Shown piece after piece: positions 25,771 through 38,900 of a DNA stretch of 64,000 nucleotides. The stretch spans positions 434,001-498,000 of the forward strand of contig JAIXMO010000019.1 of the NCBI GenBank assembly GCA_025677825.1, read 5' to 3'. The notes below the pieces were generated by a model. It had not been told where the DNA came from and searched no databases. It saw only the letters and a list, made by a program, of their open reading frames with translations. Each line of letters begins with the position of its first letter. Within the stretch, counting starts at the first letter, position 1. Made by a program: the position numbers and the translations under genes. This DNA comes from Helicostylum pulchrum (lineage: Eukaryota > Mucoromycota > Mucoromycetes > Mucorales > Mucoraceae).

Positions 25771-26519
25771 ATGTCGCAACAAGTTTGTTTATGGAATCAA
25801 TGTTTATTAAAGGTACCGGAACTTGCTTCTCACTTGTCGGAAGGTATATACATATAAAAAAGAAAAAGAAAGTAAATAGATTAAAAAAAAACTAGAACAT
25901 GTTGGTTGGAAACAAGATGAATACAAGTGCCAATGGCAACCATGCCATCGAAAAAATGTTTATTGGCATAGTCGGTTCTCTTTTATTAGTCATTTACGTT
26001 TGCATACAGGTGAAAGTCCCTTTGAATGTTGTCACTGTCACAAAACGTAAAAAAAAATGCTGTAAAAAAAATAATTTTTTTTATTATTTATTTATTTATT
26101 TATTCTCTCTTTCTCTCTCTTCTTCATTTAGATTTTCAAGTATGGAAGGATTAGAAAAACATGGCAAGTTGGAACACGAACAAATTGAAAAGAAGGTGCC
26201 TAGCTCAATAAAAAAGAAACGCAAGTTGGCAGAGTTACAACAACGATACAATGATCAACTTTCAGATGAATCAGACGATTTACCAGAGTTACCGTTGGAA
26301 CGAGATATAGTTTTACCAAAATTGAAATCAAATCATATCAAGAAAGATAGTATTATGGAACAGTACAAGTTGGCTAAAGCTCAATTGAATTATATTTTGA
26401 GAGAAAATGAAATGTTGTGTGACGAATGGGCCTTAACTGAAAAGAAACTTAAAAGATTAAAGACAGAACGAAGAGTGTTATTGGATGCATTAGTAAAGAG
26501 AAATTATGAAGAAGAATAA
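25771..26519 (+). CDS. C2H2 zinc-finger protein with an INO80E-like coiled-coil tail
   Basis: Exons 25771-25843, 25896-26046 and 26132-26519 join to 203 aa. Seen: three GLI/ZIC-style C2H2 fingers at residues about 6-24 (CLWNQCLLKVPELASH), 37-62 (CQWQPCHRKNVYWHSRFSFI, then SHLRLH) and about 69-89 (CCHCHKTFSSMEGLEKHGKLEH), linked by the classical HTGESPFE linker. A basic stretch (SIKKKRKLAEL) looks like a nuclear localisation signal. The C-terminal helix (YKLAKAQLNYILRENEMLCD and KKLKRLKTERRVLLDALV) follows the residue pattern of the INO80E chromatin-remodeller subunit. The INO80E assignment is by eye and therefore tentative. Role inferred: a nuclear DNA-binding protein, perhaps in an INO80-type complex. 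It converges on deoxyhypusine synthase with 46 bp between stops. Confidence 0.82.
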
Positions 26520-26565
26520 AAAAAAAAAAACTTTTTTTTTTTTTATTATTATCATTATTTATAAA

Positions 26566-27716
26566 TTATTTTTTTTCACTGTGAAGTTCTTTAGCAAAAG
26601 TCTCTGCTACGATAAGTGGGAATACGAGTGTAGCATCTGCATAGACTTTACATGATCTACTATTTAATCTAATTTTACCCCAAGAAACAGCTTCATCAGG
26701 ACGAGCGCCTGCATCACTACCATCAAATTCTTGACCAGTATTAATATAAACAGCGTAATCAGCACCATTTCTCATCAAGTTTGCATTACAAATATGATGC
26801 TTAATAAGACCACCACCTAAAATAATCATACCAGTCTTTTTAGCAAAGACAGCTTGATTATTCATTAATCTAATATCAGCAGCGATATCAACAATCAAAC
26901 CAGGATTCTTGTATGAGTGAAAGTAAATCATATCACCTAATGATCCATCTGTAATAGCAGGACAAAATACAGGAATATCATTCTTGGAAGTCCAATAGTA
27001 AATACTAGATTCATCATTAATTTCTTTACCTAAACGATGAATCATACTAGAGGGAGTCCAAATAGTACCATTTTCCTTTTGTTCCTTCAACATGTCATCA
27101 AGAATAGGAATAACCCAATCTTCAAATTTACAATAATTGTTATTAGGAACTAACAAGTTACCAATACGATTTAATCCCTTCTTTCTTAATTCACGACCAT
27201 CAAGTGCGAAATCACCTAAATAGGTAGGTGCTAAACACTTAATAAAATCTTCTTCAATACCACCAGCAGATGATACAATCACATCTACCATCTTATGTTG
27301 TGCAAGGAATCGAATAATCTCTCTTAATCCTGATGATACCAAGTTGGAGGTGTATCCTAAAAAGATTTTACATTTCGTTTGTTTACGAATTTCTGGGTCA
27401 AGGAAGTCTTTAGCTTCGTCTTCTGTGATAGGATCATCTGAAAGTCTCCATTTTCTCTATTCATTCGCTACGTTAATATCTATAATATCTATATAATCAA
27501 CTATACATGTATTACCATTTCTTTGATAATCTCAATAGATTCACCGAGACTGCTACCTTGATATCCCATTTGCTTATAAGCTCCCAATAACTGAGAAAGT
27601 GTCAACTCTTTATTAAAATCAGGTCCTTGAATAAGAACAGATCCCTCAGGCATCTCAACTGACTCTACAAAGACTGCGTCTAAAGCTCCATTAGGTTGTT
27701 CGGTATTGTTTGACAT
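26566..27716 (-). CDS. DYS1: Deoxyhypusine synthase
   Basis: Exons 27716-27516 and 27456-26566 join to 363 aa, close to the 369 aa of the human enzyme. Seen: [20 protein letters not shown] (NAD-binding start), [19 protein letters not shown], the spermidine/NAD pocket ([18 protein letters not shown]) with the active-site lysine in WGK (human Lys329 equivalent), and [18 protein letters not shown]. The enzyme transfers the aminobutyl group of spermidine to one lysine of eIF5A, the first step of hypusine formation, in the cytosol. The gene is convergent with the zinc-finger gene, so the 3' UTRs must overlap or be very short. Confidence 0.97.
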
Positions 27717-29583
27717 GTTGAACTAATGAAAAAGACAACAACAACAAAAAAAACTTTTTTTTTTCTTTCTTTTTTTTTTATCAAGACCCTGTCACATTTG
27801 CTGTTTTAGAAGCAGTCATTTTAAAAAGTATGTATTGTTCAGTCTCAGATATCCCTTTTCGTTATTAATGAGAACATTCTGCGTAAGTTACATATAGTCG
27901 TTATATAAGGTCTGTTATTCTGTATTCGTATTTTTACGGTAAGATTCGAACTGTGTTCAGTTTTATTTAACGAAAGGAGTTTTTTTTTAAAAAAGAGCCT
28001 TCTGTCATATCTCTCTCCAGACATTATATTTATACGGGTGTTGAATATTTTTTATGCATGAATAAAATATAAGCAAGCACACAATTGTAGTAGTGAACGG
28101 CAGTGCCAGTAGTAGCAGTATTCTAAGCACTGCACACGGAGTAATGGAGTCAATGTAGCAAATGATATATAAGATGGGTAAGCGGCATATCATTTATTAC
28201 TTGCACCAATTTCTTGCACTTTCATCGTTCCTGCGTATCTCTCGAACTTCAAGTAACTAATTATTGTTTTCTCTCAAAGTTAGGTGGAACAATCAAATAT
28301 ATACATTACGTCTATCTTTTTGCATTATGTTCTGGTAAATCGTTACACTGATACTCTTTCATGGAGCTTCTTTCTTTTTCTTTTTCTGTGCGATAAACTT
28401 GACGCTCGCGTGAGTGACTAAGACTCTATTATATGACGTTTTTTTTTTTGTTTGGTTATGCATCGAAGATTCTTTCATGCACCTTTCACTAACTTGTTTT
28501 GAAAAAAAGTTTATTAAGGACGAAAACACATGACCTAAGCTTCTATAGTGATAGACATGTTGCAAGAAGTATAACGCGTAAATACAAATATTCACACCTA
28601 AAACACTTTTTGATTATTTAATCTAAACTTTAATTCTATACAAGTATTATGACCACCCCTTAAAAAAAGTAGTAGACTTTTGTAGTTATCCGAATTTAAA
28701 AACTATTTCTACTACAATCAATTCGGTTCAAAGGTGAGATAGTATTATTAGTAGGTAGGTATTAGAGCAATCTGCTACTCTTAAAACTGATATATTTCGC
28801 TTTACACGCGACCAAATATACATGCTATAAAGCAATAATTACCCCTGTTTGACCCCGGCCATAAAAAGATGGGGCATGCCTCCGAGTTGTTATATTTGTG
28901 TGAAAACGATAAATAAACTTGACGATTCATTATTCTCGTAGTTACTACAAATATCATAACCATACTTGTACATTGAAAGTTCCAACTGTACATGAAACTA
29001 TTTGTAATATGTTTGTTAGAAGGGCCGACTTCATTTGGATTATAAAAAATAAGAGAACGAGCGATGGTTTATGAAGCCGTAAGGTTATTTATTTGAAACA
29101 AGAGATGTGGCACCCACAGCATTCGAGTTAGATTGCGCATAAAAAAATTGGGATTATCGTCTAAAGTAAAAATGGGGCACTTCTTGGTTTATTTTCTCCA
29201 AAAAATGAAGAACATCCGATATTTGTATACGTACGCACTTTATTTGCTTTACTTTAAAAGAAACCATTTTTACTCTGTTATGTTTACGCGTCAAGAAGAA
29301 GAAAAAGAAAAAAGCGAGGTACAGCTAAATAAGAAAAAAAATCGTCGTTTTTAGCTATCCATGGTGGTAGATAATGCTTTTCATGTAATATAAGCTATTC
29401 TCAAACAGATAGAACATACACGGGAGTCGACGCCCAGTATTCGAAATAACAAGGAAGCTTTATGCTGTGTAACAAATACTTTTCAAATCACCAGGTTCTT
29501 TATTTAACTTAAATAAGGCGAAGTCGTTGTACTCTCTCTTTTTTTTTTTCTTTTTTTTTCCCAACCCGATACAAGAACAAAAA
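27717..29583. other. Intergenic between DYS1 and the ATPase array
   Basis: About 1.9 kb of AT-rich sequence. Short frames on both strands carry no recognisable domain. No copy of the array proteins was seen here, so A1 marks the left edge of the array. Confidence 0.5.
29539..29583 (+). promoter_or_regulatory. CT-rich tract before A1
   Basis: A CT/T-rich tract ends some 20 nt before the A1 ATG. Comparable pyrimidine tracts precede A2, B1, B2 and B3. Confidence 0.4.
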
Positions 29584-32500
29584 ATGTCATTAAAAGATAT
29601 TAGATATGTGGTTGGAATAGGTTATTATTTACGCGTCAAAACATTATTAATAGCAAGAGTGACCATCTGACATCATTTTTTCTAGATTTTGGCGCTGTCT
29701 CTTCTGGTGTATCGATCGCTCATACAGAAGAACCTTCTGTAAAATACACTGTGAACGAATGGTAAATATTGACTTGATTTTAAATAAATTAAATAAACGT
29801 TGTCCTAAACTAAATTAATTTATTAGGGAAGAGAAAAATAAGGATGAGAAAGAAAAGTCGAATATTAAAGGTCCCAAACAACTCCTTACATCTATTTTAT
29901 ACAAAGCTGATGACACTATAATCTGTGGCCTTTCTAATACTGCGAATGATAAAGCGTCTAGAAAAGAAGGAGATGTTTACATTAATAATATTAAGCAGTA
30001 TATCCTGAACATTGACCAAGCAAATGAAGAACTCGGACAAAAGAAGGAAGGTTTGACCATTCAAAAGGTTGTTACTGATTACTTGAAAACCCTCCATGCA
30101 TTGGCTATAAAGTGTTTAAATAATCAGGAGGACTTTCGCAATAGTGATAAATTTAAAAAAGATTTCAAGCCCGAAAATATTCGTTATTGTTTATCTTGCC
30201 CCAAGTCTCAGAAGGACTTTATGGAGCAATGTTTTGTTGCCGCTGGTATCATTGAACTGGATGACCTTAGTTATCGACTCGTATGTGTGACTGAATCCGA
30301 AGCTTCTGCTTACTACTGTCTTAGTTTAGATAGAATCAAATCCAAAATTGTGCATGACCAAGAATACTTTGTCTGTGATATTGGCCATTGTTCTTTTGGT
30401 ATGTCGAAGATCTGCGCTGATACCACTGAAATCCTAAGTAGAGTAAACTTGATTTCTGAAGTACCGGGACAAGGATCAATGAACTTGGAAAATAGCTTTA
30501 GAAAATACCTGAATGAAAATAAGATCGACTTGAATTTAAATCAAAGTATTATTGGCACTTTAATGGAAAAGTTCCTGGATGAAATTAAGGTAATTACATT
30601 TTTTATTCGCAATTATGTATTCATATATGTTCCAACTATGAAATCTTTTTAAAGCACTCGTTTAGTGTGACTCAGGTTGGACTAACCGAAGAAGAGGAAA
30701 TGGAATTGGAAGCTAAGAAAAAAAAAGAGTCAAGTAATGACGATGAAGATGAAGATGAAGATGATGACGACGAAGACTTTGATTTAGAATTTTATGATGA
30801 TGAAAACTGTGACGATGAAGAAGGCGAACCCCAAGAAGCTATCGAAACCTCAGTTAAAGGTCTTGGAGTTGGAAATGGAGAAGAAATCCGATACGTCTTT
30901 GATGTTCAAGATATTAGAGGCAATACTGTTAAAATTACTGACAATGACTTGAATGTGCATGTTTTTTCGCCCTATATTAAATCCATCACTGATTATATTT
31001 CGGCCAAGGATGAAGAAAATAAGAACGAAGCCAAAATTTTTCTTTCGGGAAATTACAGTTCAGATGCTAACTTTTATGAAAAATTAGCGAATGTAAACGA
31101 CGGGAAGTTCGAGTACTTTCTCGCTTTTGTTGATGATACCAACGGAGTAGATGTAGTCTCCTTAGGTGCCGTTTCTTTCGGATTAAGATTCCATGACTTG
31201 CAAACACCTTTTTTTAGACATAAAACATGGCTAAGTCAGGACGAAATAACTGCAAAAAAAGACAAAGAAAAAAGAGAAGAAGTAAGAAACGAAAAATACC
31301 AAGCAAGAAAGGAAAAACCAATTGACTTCATTGTTGGTATCGGTAAATAACAAATAAACAATATTAATTATTTTACGCTGATATTTTCTATTATAAACCT
31401 TATTAGATTTTGGTACAACATTTTCTGGATGCTCTTATGCCGATTGTAGAGGAGTTGAGGTCCACGAGAATATTCCCATTAAGACTCTGAAGTCAGGATG
31501 GTAATATTAACTATCAAACCTAATTTAAACATATAAATATTTAACTTGTTTTTTCTTATAGGCCAGGTGGGGACAACATTGGTTTCGGAAAAACCCCAAC
31601 GTTGATGATGTATGACAAAAAAATGAAGGCGAAGTTTTGGGGTCAAGCAGCAAAGCAAAAAGTCGGCACGTATACGGACCTTACTCTTTTGGGGAACTTT
31701 AAGTTATTCCTGTCTCCTAAATCTGTTGCAACTTACTATGGTATTAACAATAAAGAAATTAAAAGGCTTGCCCACGAAAATAGTTTCAGTAATACTGTTT
31801 CAACTGAAGACCGAGTTCGCACTGCTGAACCTGACGAAAATAAAAAGTACCAAACAAAGAAAGATCATGCTTACGATGCCGTTGATGCTGTCGATATTAT
31901 CTCTGATTATCTCAGAGTCTTCCACGACCACGCAATTAAAAAAATTCTCAAAGCTGAAACGAAGAAAATTTATTTGGGTCTTTTTGGAAGAGCTACAAAG
32001 GAAGACTTTAATATTCGCTATGTTCTTACTGTCCCTGCCATGTGGTCCGCATCTGCTAAAGAAACTATGGCTCAAGCTTCTATTGACGCTGGTATTATTA
32101 CTAAAGACGAACTACATAATCTCCTCATTATAACTGAACCTGAAGCTGCCGCTCTCTTTTGTGATAAGACATTTTCGGAATGTATTCGTGATCCTAAACA
32201 CCCTAAAGCTGAATCTAATTTTGTCGTATGTGATGCCGGTGGTGGTACAGTCGATTTAGTCACCTTTAAATTAGAAACTGATGAAGAAACTGATAAACCG
32301 AAGATCTGTCAAGTTGGTGAGGGTTCTGGTGACACTTGTGGCTCCTCTTATCTTGACAGCAAGTTTAAGGATTATCTGTTGAAATTTTACAAGGACATGG
32401 ATATTGACGCTAATTTATCCAACACCGATTTTAACTCTGTTATGGACCATTTTATTAATGTTACAAAGGTAGGATATAATGTATTTATATAAATTAATGG

Positions 32501-33544
32501 TATACTTATACAAAATTAGGTCAAATTCTGCTCGAATTCTGAAAGAGATGGCTTTACTGATATCAAGTTGCCCGCTCAACGCCCCGTACTAAATGTTCCG
32601 GAAAAAGATGCGGCTAAAAAATATACACTCAGAGATTCAAATACGACACTCCGAGTGAAGGATGCTGTTATGAAGACGGAAATTTTTGATCCAATCATTG
32701 TAAACATTCTAAATCTAATTGACAAGCAAATAAAACAAGCTGAAGAAAGTGGGTGTCCAATTAAAAGTATTGTGCTGATTGGCGGATTTTCAAGAAATCC
32801 CTATTTAAAACAGCGCGTCATTGACCATTATAATTCCGCGTACAAAGTGGGTGTTCCTAACGAAGGTGTTGCAGCTATTTCTAACGGTGCGGTATCTTAC
32901 GGCTTAAATCCTCGTATGGTTTCCACGAAAATGGCGGGTCAGTCCCTCGCTTTAGAAGTGCAAGCGCCATTTGAAACGAAAAATGAATATATGAATAAAG
33001 AAGTACCTGGTCCCAATGGAGAAAAATTCGTTAGAAATCGCTTAGAATACTTTGTTAAGAAAACGGATCGTATTGACGGCGAGGAATACCATAGAACTGT
33101 CAGTGTAAACTACCCTCAAAATGTCTTGATAGGTAAAATGCAAGTCAAGTTACAATACGTATCATACTTACTCACATTTCTTTTTACATTCTAGCTATTT
33201 TTTCTTGTGACTTTAAAGAAAAAGAATATGATGACGATAAAAATTGGAGATATGTAAGCAATAAACATAACAAAATTATGGAAGAAACAATCGAATTACC
33301 TGAAGTTGAAGGAATCAGAAAAGGTACAAATATCCAGTTCGACGTTACCCTTAGAATGGATCACATTGGCGTCACCGTCATAATCGAATGCTTAAATTCT
33401 TCTATGAACAACGAGATCGAAAAAATAACTAAACTTCCAAGTTTAAGAATAGTGCGTAAATGTAATTTTGTTGTATTCAGAAACAAAAAACCTTTGATTC
33501 AGTATTCTTTAGCAAAATCGCAATTTGCCTATGGTTCAAGTTAG
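29584..33544 (+). CDS. Array gene A1: tandem HSPA12-like protein, inactive-active modules
   Basis: Exons 29584-29620, 29686-29761, 29827-30589, 30655-31342, 31407-31500, 31562-32468, 32520-33132 and 33195-33544 join to 1,175 aa. Two Hsp70/actin-fold ATPase modules lie in tandem. In module 1 the phosphate-1 loop is DFGAVSSG (residues 13-20, no Thr pair) and the phosphate-2 loop is DIGHCSFGMSK (about 222), without GGGT or the following Asp, so it is probably unable to hydrolyse ATP. An acidic insert (about 315-350) follows. Module 2 is canonical: DFGTTFSG (522-529), DAGGGTVDL (777-785) and the adenosine motif LIGGFSRNPYLKQR (about 941). It ends in a small beta-rich domain encoded by a 350-nt exon. 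There is no Hsp70 peptide-binding domain, signal peptide or membrane segment, as in HSPA12A/B. The two-module layout was not recognised as a described family; its function is unknown. Confidence 0.9.
30735..30834 (+). other. Acidic linker of A1
   Basis: Encodes an almost uninterrupted Asp/Glu stretch in module 1, at the position where A2 has its SDEED repeats. Confidence 0.8.
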
Positions 33545-33765
33545 ATAACGCCGATTGGCCCATAAAAATAAAGTGCAAAATAAATAAAATACAGTTGTAT
33601 AAAAAACTCTCGCATTCATTGAGGCCTACGGCTGCATTATTTTTTGAAAAATATTTTTTATCCGAAACTCTTCGCAATGTGACTGTAGATAATGCAAACC
33701 CCTTTACTTATTGTAGTTAAAAGTAAAAAAAATCAAAAAAAATGAGGGTTCAACTATAATAAATC

Positions 33766-35279
33766 ATGAAAAAAGAACAAAGCGAGCTTTATAGTGTAAA
33801 CAGATATGCTAAAACCTTTTTAAGTGAGTTTACATGCTTTATGATACTATTTAACTAAATAAATTAAATATATTTGTAGCAAGATGTATTAGTACGTTCG
33901 TAGTATTAACAACACTACTCTTACTTGCACATATTTCATTCTTTTACGAGTATGGCTTTAATAAAGATGTAAGTGTTTGGAAACCCAATTCCAACAATAT
34001 CTAAAGCTTCTCTGATATTGTTTAGGGTAGACTATGCCACGGTTATTTAGACTATCCTAATGAAATAATCTCTAAAGATGCTATGGAGCTATCTCAATTT
34101 ATGCAGTCGCTTAGTCAAACTTGGAAAAATGATAAAAAAATATGTTGTCCGTTCAATAAAGAGGTCGAGGAAAGTAATGATAGATACTGGACAAAAGAAA
34201 TTGATGTTAAAGAACAGTATAAGCGCAATCAAGTTATCCAGGGAATAGCAAAAGAATTTGGACTTGAAACTGACAGACTTTCTGATATATCGACTACTGA
34301 TAAAATAAAAACTAATATCCGAAACAGGATAGCTTCTCCCCCAGAGTACTTGAAATTAAAGCGACCAAAGCGATCACAAGTACCACAGTGCGATATGACG
34401 AAGTTACAGCATCATAAATCAACATTAGTCTCATTTTCTTTTTTACAATTTAAAACTACGCGTATTAAGTTGGATGGTTTGTTTAGTAATGGCGGTAAGG
34501 TTAATATCAGAATGGCGACTACTGAAGAGGAAGATGAACAAACGGCGACAAATAATATTAGACTTAATTTAACGCTGTATGCGCAAACTGATGATCTATT
34601 CAACGCCGTATCACTTTCTAAAATCGAAGATAAGGAAACTTCAACTGAGAATATATATATCAACAGCCGTCATAGCACTGCTGCTTGCTTGGTATATCAC
34701 TTAGATATAATTTTCCCTTCCAATCTTGCTTCTTACCAGAGTTTCCATTTGGAGGCGAATCATGCAAACAGAGTCAGTGGAGACTTGAAGTCAATTGTAT
34801 TTAAATCGTTTAGTGTTGGATTAGGAAGAGGCGCCATTGATTTAAAGGTAGTTTTTTAAAGTCATTGTTTATTCATTCAAACTTATTTTTGTTATTATTT
34901 GTAGAATATCAAAGGAAATAATATAATTGTAGGTACTCTCAACGGTATTATACTAGGTAACTACCTGCCGATAGAAACATTTGGCGCAGCAGCAGTTCAA
35001 GGTGCCACCATGATTAAAATATCACCTCAATCTGCACGCTTAAAGTCTACTGTAGTTACCTTAGATGGTCCTGTAAAAGCTATAATAAAAGAAGGTGGAA
35101 GGTTTAAAGCACATTGTTGGTTATGCGTGCCTGTAATTGAATCGACTTTGGATCCTAAGCTTATTCATTTGTCTTTATCGAGACGCAAATCAGTCAAACT
35201 AGGATATTTCAACCAAAGTAAAGGAGCACAAACTAGCCTACATAGTAGATATGGAGAAGTTAGATTAGTTTATAGCTAA
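33766..35279 (+). CDS. Single-pass membrane protein with a beta-rich outer domain
   Basis: Exons 33766-33823, 33880-33968, 34026-34847 and 34905-35279 join to 447 aa. Seen: a short basic/polar N-terminus, one membrane helix at residues about 22-43 (STFVVLTTLLLLAHISFFY), then a large domain with repeated beta-strand-like Gly/Asn turns (NIKGNNIIVGTLNGIILGNY; GAAAVQGATMIKISPQSARL). This last part resembles the repeating strands of DUF4097-type putative adhesins, seen by eye only. A type II orientation with the domain outside or in the lumen is inferred. It lies between A1 and B1 on the same strand. The equivalent place after A2 has no such gene, so it was inserted here or lost there. A working link with the ATPases is possible but not shown. 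Confidence 0.8.
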
Positions 35280-35970
35280 TATATAAATAAAGTAATAAAC
35301 GGTCCGTTCTAATTACTAGTTTGGGCGTAATAGTAGAAATTCAAAATTCAAAATTAAACACGCAGATATAAAATAGACCCATCTTGTTCTTTCACGTAAT
35401 TCATGCTTGCAACAGCCAGGACGAGTATGGAGGTAGTTGCGTTGTGAAAATTCAAAGAAGGTTATTGTCGTTTCGTAAAGCACCGTATCTTATGGGTTAC
35501 TGCTCTGTTGGATTTATAGAATACTTGATATGGCTTCACAAGTACAAACATCTTTTGAAAAAACAAAACGAAATTGTGTTACTATTGAATGTCAAAACGG
35601 GATTATCCTTGAACATGTGATCTCGCTGTAATGAAAAAAACCTTTGGGGCTATCGTAAATGCAGTGCTACCAAAATTTTGCAAATATTTGCGGCTGACGA
35701 TAATATTTTAAATATGTTTGTTATTTAAAAAATAAGCTTTTTGAACGGAAATCTGAAACCCATATTTTTATAGCGGCACTTTTAGTGGATATAGTATACA
35801 AAAAAAAAACAAGCAAGTATAAAAAAAGGGAGGGGTATTATTATGCATGGAGTATTACATTCTACGGGGCTTGGTAACGTATAAGTGAGATAATAACATA
35901 AAAGGATATAATTTAGCACCTGTTACTTCCCCCCCCCCCTTTTTTTTCCTTTTTACTTTTATAAGAAAAA
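35280..35970. other. Spacer before B1, partly homologous to the spacer after A2
   Basis: From about 35627 to 35885 this spacer matches the sequence directly after the A2 stop (45397-45680), with substitutions and small gaps. A 78-codon plus frame at 35384-35620 has no recognisable family and is not called. A C-run (35931-35940) followed by T/C sequence lies just before the B1 start. Confidence 0.6.
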
Positions 35971-38900
35971 ATGGCTTTCAGATATCACCAGTATCAATTC
36001 ATTATTAGCATTGGTAAGAAAGTGAAAGAAAAATAGTTACAAAAAAATTTAGTTAATAAAAATACGCGTTATTGTACAGATTTTGGAACCACTTTCTCAG
36101 GAACTTGTTTTTCTAATACATCTGGTTTATCAACCCAGGCTTTGAACGAAGCAGAATATCCGAAAATTACTCAAGTCACCACTTGGTAATTACCTCTGTT
36201 TTTTTTATAACGAAGTTAAAGCGCGCCACCGGCTAACAACAATCCTCTTTTTTTTTAGGCCCGAGCAATCTGCAGATGAAAATAAAACGCCTTCAATCAC
36301 AATTTATGATAGAAACTTTCACTTACTATACTGGGGTAAAGCCGCTCGAACTCGTATAGAAAATGGTTTAAAACCTGGCGAAATTGTTAAAGAACGTTTC
36401 AAGTTAGAACTTCCTTCGTCTGTTCCTCAAAAAGGCGCCATTTATAAAACAAACAACACCAAAAAAGCAGAACATGACAATATGAGAGCAACTATTGATT
36501 ATTTCAGAGAAATTTTCGATCATACTGTTAGCGCCATTAAAGACGAATTCGGCTTTACTGAAAAAACAGTCGAAAAGAACGATATTCGTTTTGTTATTAC
36601 TGTGCCTGCTCAATGGAATGACGTACAAAGAACTATTATGCGTACTGTATCTAAAGAAGCTGGTTTGATTACTGATGACGACCATGAAAACCGTTTATTG
36701 ATTATTAACGAATCTTCTGCCGCTACCTTACATTGTGAGCAAAGCGAAACTGACATGGATGACCTAAAACCTGGAGATAAATATGTCATTTGCGACGCTG
36801 GTGGGGGTACAGTAGATCTTGCAACATTTGAGTCGGTAGAAAAGGTTACTGGTGATCCTGCTGATAGTTTCCGTCGTTGCCAGTTGACTGCCGATAGTGG
36901 AGATAGATGTGGTTCTACATTCATAGATAAAGCGTTGCGTAAACTCCTTACGTGGTATTGTTATGGAGATGAAAATACCAAAGTAGGAGAAGAAAAAGAA
37001 AAAGAGCGTGATAAATTATTTTCTCGCGCAATTTGCATATTCATAAACGAAACTAAGGTATAGATATAAAATACAAATTCGATAACTTTTCTAATTTTTT
37101 AATTCATAGGTACAATTTGGCAAACGATCGGAGGATTTTAAATTTCCTAAATGTAATCATGATGAAGACGAATACATTGTTCCAGATGAAGAAGTTGATG
37201 AAGGAGATCCTAATGACGAACAATGTGCTATTTGTAAATACGAAGACTTCAAATTCATACACAAAAAAAATTTTGGAGACCGTAAGTTTTCATATTATTA
37301 AAATGCGTTACAATGGGATATTTGATTCATCAATATTTTTGTATAGCTGTCATAATAACTTTAGAAGATGCTATAATTGTACCCAAACTGCGCATACGTT
37401 CGAATAATCTTATCAAAAATAAAATTGAAAAAGGTTCCTGCAGAATAACAATTCCGTATCTTGTCATCGCAAAAATAGTATTCGATCCAGTCATTGATGC
37501 TACGATAGAACTTATAAATCGTCAGATAAAGAAGGCCAACGGTGGTATTTCGCGTACATATCTAGTAGGAGGTTTCGGTGGCTCGCCTTATTTGCGAAAG
37601 AAAATCCTCAAAAAATTTTATAAAAAAGGTACTGACTTCCCGAATTCCGAGTTTGAATCAGGCCGATTAATCACTGACACTATTGGTAATTCTGCCGCTA
37701 TGCGAGGAGCCATGGTATATGGTATCGATGGTAGTCGAAGAAAGCCTCAAACTGATGTTGTCGAAACCCCATTTGACTGCGCTTCTACTGATAAATATAA
37801 TACTCTAATTTGTTTAGGTAAGGCTTGGTTTTTTTTTATTCCCATTAGATTTTTTTTTTTTTAATTATATCCCCATACAGATATTGGATACCTTACAACA
37901 TCGTGTTCTTACAGAAATTTAAAAAATGAATCTGATGAAATGACTGATATTACCGATTGGTAATGTATTCTTTTTTATTTTTCTTTATTATATCACATGT
38001 AAATTAATAAGGATGTACTATAATAGGCCCGGTTTAGATGGAGGCGATCTTATGATCCCTACAGCAAAAGAAACAGTCGACAATGTAACAAGTTGGGGCG
38101 CTCAAGTTGATCAGCTTATTGGTTCAGGTCATAATGATCACAATAATCGTATTGCCTCTGATCATACTAAATTCATTTCCCCCAGCAAGCTAATGTCCAT
38201 CGCCAAAGCTGATTTAAGACACTATCTTTGCGAGTATCTTAAACTTGTACTTGGTCATGTTCACAAATCAGTTGCCAAAGCTAATTATGAACTCTCAGAC
38301 AATAACAAGTACAGATATGTCATTACTATGGAAAACTGTTATCAATTCTTTAACAACAAGTCTGAAATGCGTTATATTGCTCAATTAGCAGGCATTATTT
38401 CGAAAGAAGATCCGTTTGGGCGTCTTTTATTAGTTAGTCGCGATAATGCTGCTGCTATGTATAATGAAAGGAAATACTTTTCAGACAAGAATGCCAACAC
38501 TAGCCATGTTTTACAAATCAATATTTACAACGGTGTATGTAACTTATCATTAATGGAACATACCAAAATTAGTGGTACCGATATAGATTCTAAAGATACC
38601 GACGAAAACAAGAACAAAACTAAACTTTTTAGAAATGTTAGAAGTGTAAGGTCTGCTACGTTTGATTTCGACTTTATCGGTAGACTCGTTTCTAAATTGA
38701 ATAATTACATATCAACGAACACTTGTGTTGAGTGCACTAAAAGCCATGGTACCTATAGTCCAACCTACTATGCCGAACTTCGAAGAGGCTTCCTCGAGCA
38801 CATAAAGGTTTGCCTATGATAAAATTTTCCATGTTCGTGACGCTAACTTTTTTCTCTCCCTCTCTCTCTTTCCTGTAATAGACAACATTAAACTTTGATA

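Noticed and set aside
35384..35620. 78-codon plus-strand frame between the membrane-protein gene and B1
   Set aside because: No domain, no homologous frame in the A2-side spacer, and no splice support.
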